DNA from: a virus
Direction: 5' to 3' (one strand)
IMG/VR virus record: IMGVR_UViG_3300032284_002141
Coordinates: 1 to 41,581 of that record
Length of the DNA: 41,581 bases
Shown here: piece by piece, positions 37,969 to 41,581 of the stretch
Layout of the letters: each line of letters starts with the position of its first letter
How positions within the stretch are numbered: the stretch's first letter is position 1
Position numbers and translations under genes: made by a program
Notes under the pieces: generated by a model
Database searches by the model: none
What the model saw: only the letters and a program-made list of their open reading frames with translations
Told to the model about the DNA's origin: nothing

Positions 37969-37971
37969 AGC

Positions 37972-38967
37972 ATGTTACCAGAGTGGGTAGGAACCAACCA
38001 AATTGGTCGTTGTCGTGTGCTGTACGGCGGATTCAATCCCGAATGGGCAGCAGGTCGGTTAGAACGCGAAACAGTGGACATGGCAGCAGCCTGCCTGTCA
38101 CAACAGTATCCTGATCAAACAACAGCAATAGTGGTACCAAATTGGTACGAACATCAGGCCGTGTTGGACTGGATCAATGTTGAACCGGCTGTGAAGATTC
38201 TGGTATGCAGTTTGACTGATCCGTTGAACAGCACAGCATGGCCCGACAACAGTGAACAATTTGGCTATACAGATTCAGGAATTCAATTTGATTTTTGGGC
38301 CGTGGCCTGCAACAAGTTTTTTCGACAATACCAACAGCAGGATCTACTGCCGCAACAGTTTGACTTTTTGTTTTTGAATTACAATCGCAAACCACACAGT
38401 CACAGAGTGGAGTTGGTAAAATCATTTGAACAGGCAGGCCTTATTGCATTGGGTTGTACAACGCTGGGCGGCTCCCGCTACACAGTGCATGATCTTGTTG
38501 AAGACTATCAAGATTCAGGAGCAAATGACATCATTGGTGACATTGGCATACCCAATGATATCTACAGCCTGGGACAACTGAGCATATGGCAACGAGCATT
38601 TGTGAACATAGTCAGCGAAACTCAATTTTCCAGTCACGGCACATTTCTCAGCGAAAAAACATTCAAACCCATAATTGGTCTGCGCCCCTTTGTCATAAAC
38701 GGCAATCCCAAAATATACACTTGGTTACAACAGGCCGGCTTTGATTGTTTTGAAGACCTATTTCCAGTACAGCAACTGATTCAATCCACTGATGTAGAAC
38801 ACAGTCATAAATTAATAGTAGACTCTGTGGCCCAACTCAGAGACCATGACTTGTTGGACCTTTACAACAAACTACTGCCTAGATTGATACATAACCAAAA
38901 ACATTTTTATGCCCACGCCAACAGTCAACACAATATATCAGATCATATCAAATCAAAACTTAGATAG
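37972..38967 (+). CDS. glycosyltransferase-like protein A
   Basis: 331 residues. LFLNYNRKPHSHRVELVKSF near 123-145 and, near the C-terminus, FVNIVSETQFSSHGTFLSEK followed by TFKPIIGLRPFVINGNPKIY form the pattern [IV]-V-S-E-T...[FL]-[ST]-E-K-T-x-K...PF...G, like the sugar-nucleotide-binding half of GT-B enzymes such as fucosyltransferases. LQQAGFDCFEDLF then matches 'L...GF..F'. The N-terminal part is loosely Rossmann-like (VLYGGFNPEWAAGRLE, TAIVVPNWYEHQAVLDW). No membrane segment. It is probably a cytoplasmic enzyme that adds a sugar to a surface polymer, DNA or protein; the acceptor is unknown. The paralog follows at once, overlapping its 3' end. Confidence 0.55.
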   Translation: MLPEWVGTNQIGRCRVLYGGFNPEWAAGRLERETVDMAAACLSQQYPDQTTAIVVPNWYEHQAVLDWINVEPAVKILVCSLTDPLNSTAWPDNSEQFGYTDSGIQFDFWAVACNKFFRQYQQQDLLPQQFDFLFLNYNRKPHSHRVELVKSFEQAGLIALGCTTLGGSRYTVHDLVEDYQDSGANDIIGDIGIPNDIYSLGQLSIWQRAFVNIVSETQFSSHGTFLSEKTFKPIIGLRPFVINGNPKIYTWLQQAGFDCFEDLFPVQQLIQSTDVEHSHKLIVDSVAQLRDHDLLDLYNKLLPRLIHNQKHFYAHANSQHNISDHIKSKLR

Positions 38968-39919
38968 TGTGTTCACACAAGTTGACGACCTGGTGTTTGT
39001 GAACCTGGACTGGTTAACAAATCGCAATCATCAATTTGAGGGAGTGAACGAATATCTATATACCATCAGTGGCTACAAACATTGTCGGTTGGTATTCTTG
39101 ATACGGGATGGCGTCAATCCCCGATTCACCGGCATGACCGAAATCATAAAACAAACCATAAGTGATCTTGAACTCACTGCTGAAACTTGTTTTGTGTACG
39201 GATACATGGACCTAGACATTGCCAACACCACATGGGTTCCATGTAACGCAGTGTCCATGTGGTCCAGTTTGATATACCCCATAATACAAGACCTACCATT
39301 GGCCAACAACGAGTTTGAGAAACATTTTGCAGGCATGTACGGACGAGCAGATCTATTTAGACTAAAATTGTACAAGCATCTTTCAAAACGCTACGCTGAT
39401 CAAAGTGTGCTGTGTTTCAATTCCAATTCAATTCAATACAATCACAGATTCCTCAAGCAGTTTGCCGATGACCAGGCATGGTTTGATCTGCGTGGCGGCT
39501 GTGTGATAGACTACGAGTCTGGTTACGGTTCAGTGTCATTCCAGTCGGCCATGCGTGACATACATCGTCATTATCAAACATATTTTTTAGAAGTGGTATC
39601 AGAGACCGATGTACACAGCAATCGATTCTTCACAGAAAAAACAGTAAAGAATTTTTATTTGGGCAAACCATTTTTGTTAATGAGTGGACAGCACAGTCTG
39701 GCATATCTGCACAGTCTGGGTTTCCGAACTTTCAGTCCATGGATAGATGAAAGCTACGATTCTTTGTCCAACTGTGGTGACAGGATAGCGGCAATTCTAA
39801 CTGAGATAAATCGTATCGGTCGATTGTCCATTCCCGAACTGCAACGATATCAGGCTGAAATGGATGGCATATTCCGGCACAACCGACAACGTTTTGTACA
39901 GATCAGTTTGGGAAAATAA
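38909..39919 (+). CDS. glycosyltransferase-like protein B (paralog of A)
   Basis: 336 residues if the first ATG is used, which overlaps gene A by 59 bases. A GTG at 38969, one base after A's stop, would shorten it by 20 residues and remove the overlap. The C-terminal third repeats the signature of A: FLEVVSETDVHSNRFFTEKT, NFYLGKPFLLMSGQHSLAYL and HSLGFRTFSPWIDESYDSL. The N-terminal two-thirds differ clearly from A. Established: the EVVSET...TEKT..........PF pattern marks a GT-B-like donor-binding domain. The two genes look like an ancient tandem duplication with different acceptors. Intergenic space before gp32 carries a composite promoter. Specific donor, acceptor and role cannot be read. 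Confidence 0.55.
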   Translation: MPTPTVNTIYQIISNQNLDSVFTQVDDLVFVNLDWLTNRNHQFEGVNEYLYTISGYKHCRLVFLIRDGVNPRFTGMTEIIKQTISDLELTAETCFVYGYMDLDIANTTWVPCNAVSMWSSLIYPIIQDLPLANNEFEKHFAGMYGRADLFRLKLYKHLSKRYADQSVLCFNSNSIQYNHRFLKQFADDQAWFDLRGGCVIDYESGYGSVSFQSAMRDIHRHYQTYFLEVVSETDVHSNRFFTEKTVKNFYLGKPFLLMSGQHSLAYLHSLGFRTFSPWIDESYDSLSNCGDRIAAILTEINRIGRLSIPELQRYQAEMDGIFRHNRQRFVQISLGK

Positions 39920-39932
39920 TTTAGTTTTTTGC

Positions 39933-39962
39933 TTGACATCATAAATACTATTGTTATATACT
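39933..39962 (+). promoter_or_regulatory. composite sigma-70/late promoter of gp32
   Basis: TTGACA (39933-39938) with TATATA at 39955 (16-base spacer) or TATACT at 39957 (18-base spacer). Inside the spacer lies ATAAATA (39941-39947), a late-type motif. The gp32 start is about 60 bases downstream with AAAGGA (40013-40018) as ribosome-binding site. Confidence 0.75.
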
Positions 39963-39981
39963 AGCAGGGTGCTAGTGTATA
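39955..39981. repeat. 27-base near-perfect inverted repeat at the gp32 promoter
   Basis: TATATACTAGCA-GGG-TGCTAGTGTATA: 12-bp arms with one G-T mismatch-type pair. It overlaps the -10 region and the expected transcription start, so it suits an operator. As RNA (in transcripts from upstream) it would be a stable hairpin. Confidence 0.75.
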
Positions 39982-40026
39982 TCTAGGCAACTTAAAGACC
40001 ATCTTAACTTATAAAGGAAAACTATC

Positions 40027-41028
40027 ATGGCAACATCTTTAGCAGAAATTCGTGCAAAACTACAAGCTCAACAAGGTCGCGGACAAGGCGGCGGCCAAAC
40101 TCAAGGCGATAACGCCATTTACGCTCACTGGAACATAACCGAAGGCTCAACAGCCCGAGTACGTTTCCTACCTGACGCAGACAACAAAAACCCATTCTTT
40201 TGGATCGAACGTGCAATGATCAAATTGCCATTTGCTGGTATCAAAGGCCAGTCAGACAGCAAGCCTACCATTGTACAAGTACCCTGTGTAGAAATGTGGG
40301 GCGATGCATGCCCTATTCTTGCAGAAGTACGTCCTTGGTTCAAAGACGCAACCTTGGAAGAAATGGGTCGTAAGTACTGGAAAAAGAAAAGCTACTTGTT
40401 CCAAGGCTTTGTTCGTGAGAACCCACTGGGCGATGACAAGACTCCGGAAAATCCAATCCGACGTTTCATCATCAGTCCACAGATCTTTAACTTGATTACC
40501 AATGCGTTAAAAGATCCTGACATGGAAAATATGCCAACTGACTACCAGAATGGCAGTGACTTCAGCATCAAGAAAACCAGCAAAGGTGGTTATGCTGACT
40601 ACAACACCAGCGGCTTTGCTCGCAAAGAGTCTGCGCTATCTAGTGCAGAACAAGCGGCAATCGATCAGTTTGGTTTGTATAACCTTGCTGACTTCTTGCC
40701 CAAGCGTCCCGGTGAAGTGGAACTGAAAGTTATCAAAGAAATGTTTGAAGCTTCAGTTGACGGACAGCCGTATGATCCAGATCGTTGGGGTCAATACTTC
40801 AAGCCTGCGGGCTTTGGCGGTAATGATCGCACAGACTCTGCACCAGCAGCCTCTGCGGCACCTGCTCCTAGAGCACCAGTGGCCGCTGCTCCGGTTAACG
40901 ACACTCCTCCATTTGATGTGGACGAAGATGACGCACCAGTCGCAACAGCACCAGTGGCAGCGCCAGCAAAGGTTCCTAGTCAAAAGGCCGAAGACATTCT
41001 TGCAATGATCCGAAACCGTAGCAAGTAA
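40027..41028 (+). CDS. gp32: single-stranded DNA-binding protein (gp32-like)
   Basis: 333 residues (T4 gp32: 301). A basic, Gln/Gly-rich N-terminal arm (LAEIRAKLQAQQGRG) for cooperative binding is followed by the OB-type core: HWNITEGSTARVRFLPDADN, VPCVEMWGDACPIL, YWKKKSYLFQGFVREN and RRFIISPQIFNLITNALKDP. A flexible Ala/Pro tail with acidic FDVDEDD near residue 300 is the partner-binding C-terminus. It coats ssDNA in replication, recombination and repair. Only two Cys are present (CVEMWGDAC), so the four-ligand zinc site of T4 gp32 (H, C, C, C) is not evident. Expression from a composite early/late promoter fits its need throughout infection. The stop is doubled (TAATAA) and overlaps a TAAATA motif. 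Confidence 0.93.
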   Translation: MATSLAEIRAKLQAQQGRGQGGGQTQGDNAIYAHWNITEGSTARVRFLPDADNKNPFFWIERAMIKLPFAGIKGQSDSKPTIVQVPCVEMWGDACPILAEVRPWFKDATLEEMGRKYWKKKSYLFQGFVRENPLGDDKTPENPIRRFIISPQIFNLITNALKDPDMENMPTDYQNGSDFSIKKTSKGGYADYNTSGFARKESALSSAEQAAIDQFGLYNLADFLPKRPGEVELKVIKEMFEASVDGQPYDPDRWGQYFKPAGFGGNDRTDSAPAASAAPAPRAPVAAAPVNDTPPFDVDEDDAPVATAPVAAPAKVPSQKAEDILAMIRNRSK

Positions 41029-41034
41029 TAAATA
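41027..41034 (+). promoter_or_regulatory. late-type promoter motif AATAAATA after gp32
   Basis: The motif starts in the gp32 stop codon (TAA, 41026-41028; a second TAA follows at once). It precedes the radical SAM gene by 33 bases. Confidence 0.5.
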
Positions 41035-41035
41035 T

Positions 41036-41060
41036 GAGGTGGGCTGGTCCCACCTCTATT
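41036..41060 (+). terminator. hairpin terminator after gp32
   Basis: GAGGTGGG-CTGGT-CCCACCTC: 8-bp perfect stem, five-base loop, followed by the T-rich TATTTCTCTC. Probable terminator, although the T-run is interrupted. Confidence 0.7.
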
Positions 41061-41067
41061 TCTCTCG

Positions 41068-41581
41068 ATGAGCTACAAAGAATTCAAAATACAAAGATTG
41101 GACGCAATAAGTCCATCATTCTGTGCAGTCAAATGGCTGCAATCGTCTTTTTATCTGCAGGTGGGCACTACCAGTAGCTGTTACTATCCTGCACCGCATC
41201 AAATCAATTTAGCAGATGCCAACAAAAACATTGGCATGTTCAACAACACCACAGAAAAGTTACAACAACGACAGCAGATGCTGTCAGGACAGCGTCCCAC
41301 TGAATGTGCCAACTGTTGGAACACTGAAGATGCTGATGTAGATTCTTTGTCTGACAGAATATTAGAAAGCTACGAATTTAGAGATCGTGACTTTACCGAG
41401 TTTGACACCGGCACTGACTATGTGCCAGCATCAATAACTGTGGGGTTTGATTCGCTTTGCAATTTTTCTTGTTCCTACTGCGATGATACTCAAAGTTCGT
41501 CATGGGCATCGGATCTAAGAGTCAACGGCATGTACCCCGGCATTGTTGGTGACCGTAGACAAACATATCAAGCACTAAAGA
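41068..41581 (+). CDS. radical SAM protein with N-terminal twitch-type cluster, 3' partial
   Basis: The reading frame from ATG 41068 stays open for 171 codons to the window edge. Residues 131-138 read C-N-F-S-C-S-Y-C, the radical SAM C-x3-C-x2-C [4Fe-4S] motif, at the start of a strand (ITVGFDSLCNF) as expected. Before it, FCAVKW (C19), SSCYYP (C38) and C80-A-N-C83-W, with MLSGQRPTECANCWNTED, match the N-terminal cysteine cluster of 'twitch domain-containing' radical SAM proteins: FC..PW.., a second Cys, then ML.G..P.EC..C...E. The enzyme would use SAM to make a radical and modify a peptide, sugar or metabolite; substrate unknown. There is no Shine-Dalgarno before the start. It lies just after the gp32 terminator with a late-type motif. 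The frame ends without a stop at the edge. Confidence 0.8.
   Translation, partial: MSYKEFKIQRLDAISPSFCAVKWLQSSFYLQVGTTSSCYYPAPHQINLADANKNIGMFNNTTEKLQQRQQMLSGQRPTECANCWNTEDADVDSLSDRILESYEFRDRDFTEFDTGTDYVPASITVGFDSLCNFSCSYCDDTQSSSWASDLRVNGMYPGIVGDRRQTYQALK

Overview
The window is a 41.6-kb piece of a T4-like (Straboviridae/Kyanoviridae-related) contractile-tailed phage genome, probably from an uncultured aquatic phage. Recognisable T4-type proteins are the tail sheath (gp18), tail tube (gp19) plus a larger tube-like paralog, neck proteins gp13 and (probably) gp14, tail sheath stabiliser gp15, head completion nuclease gp4, small and large terminase (gp16, gp17), a dNMP kinase resembling gp1, and the ssDNA-binding protein gp32. 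Portal, prohead protease and major capsid protein are not in the window. The host cannot be named. The moderate base composition, good Shine-Dalgarno sites, a Sec signal peptide and two textbook sigma-70 promoters point to a Gram-negative, probably proteobacterial, host.

Layout. 1-15.1 kb (+): a giant virion protein (5' end outside the window), a small structural protein, then three paralogous tail fibres with different tips (collagen-like, glycine-rich, beta-rich) and a tail-fibre-assembly-like protein. 15.1-15.9 kb (+): a DUF115/sialyltransferase-like protein. 15.8-18.8 kb (-): operon gp14-gp15-Nudix. 18.8-20.4 kb (+): two genes, each under a perfect TTGACA-N17-TATAAT promoter. 20.4-22.3 kb (+): gp13, a small protein, a terminator and dNMP kinase. 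22.3-22.7 kb (-): zinc-ribbon/HNH-like protein. 22.8-30.0 kb (+): sheath, tube, tube-like protein, small protein, gp4, gp16, structural protein. 30.0-34.4 kb (+): a 23-codon ORF, a 1059-aa AT-hook/EF-hand protein, a secreted DNA/RNA nuclease and a small ORF. 34.4-34.9 kb (-): HNH endonuclease. 34.9-41.6 kb (+): terminase large subunit, conserved hypothetical, two glycosyltransferase-like paralogs, gp32 and the start of a radical SAM protein that runs off the window. There is no gene-free stretch over 300 bases, and I saw no tRNA, CRISPR array or insertion sequence.

Regulation is the most coherent unexplained signal. A TAAATA core, matching the T4 late promoter TATAAATA, sits just upstream of about fourteen genes on both strands. 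At several junctions its TAA is the stop codon of the upstream gene. At several starts the predicted transcript would begin at or next to the ATG (leaderless). Two consensus host promoters drive two unknown genes in the middle of the late region, so those two are probably early genes. gp32 carries both promoter types superimposed on a long inverted repeat.

How the genes work together: most of the window builds the tail, neck and packaging machine and the adhesins. The accessory genes (DUF115-like protein, Nudix, two glycosyltransferase-like proteins, radical SAM protein) could form a surface- or metabolite-modifying set. The secreted nuclease would act outside the cytoplasm.
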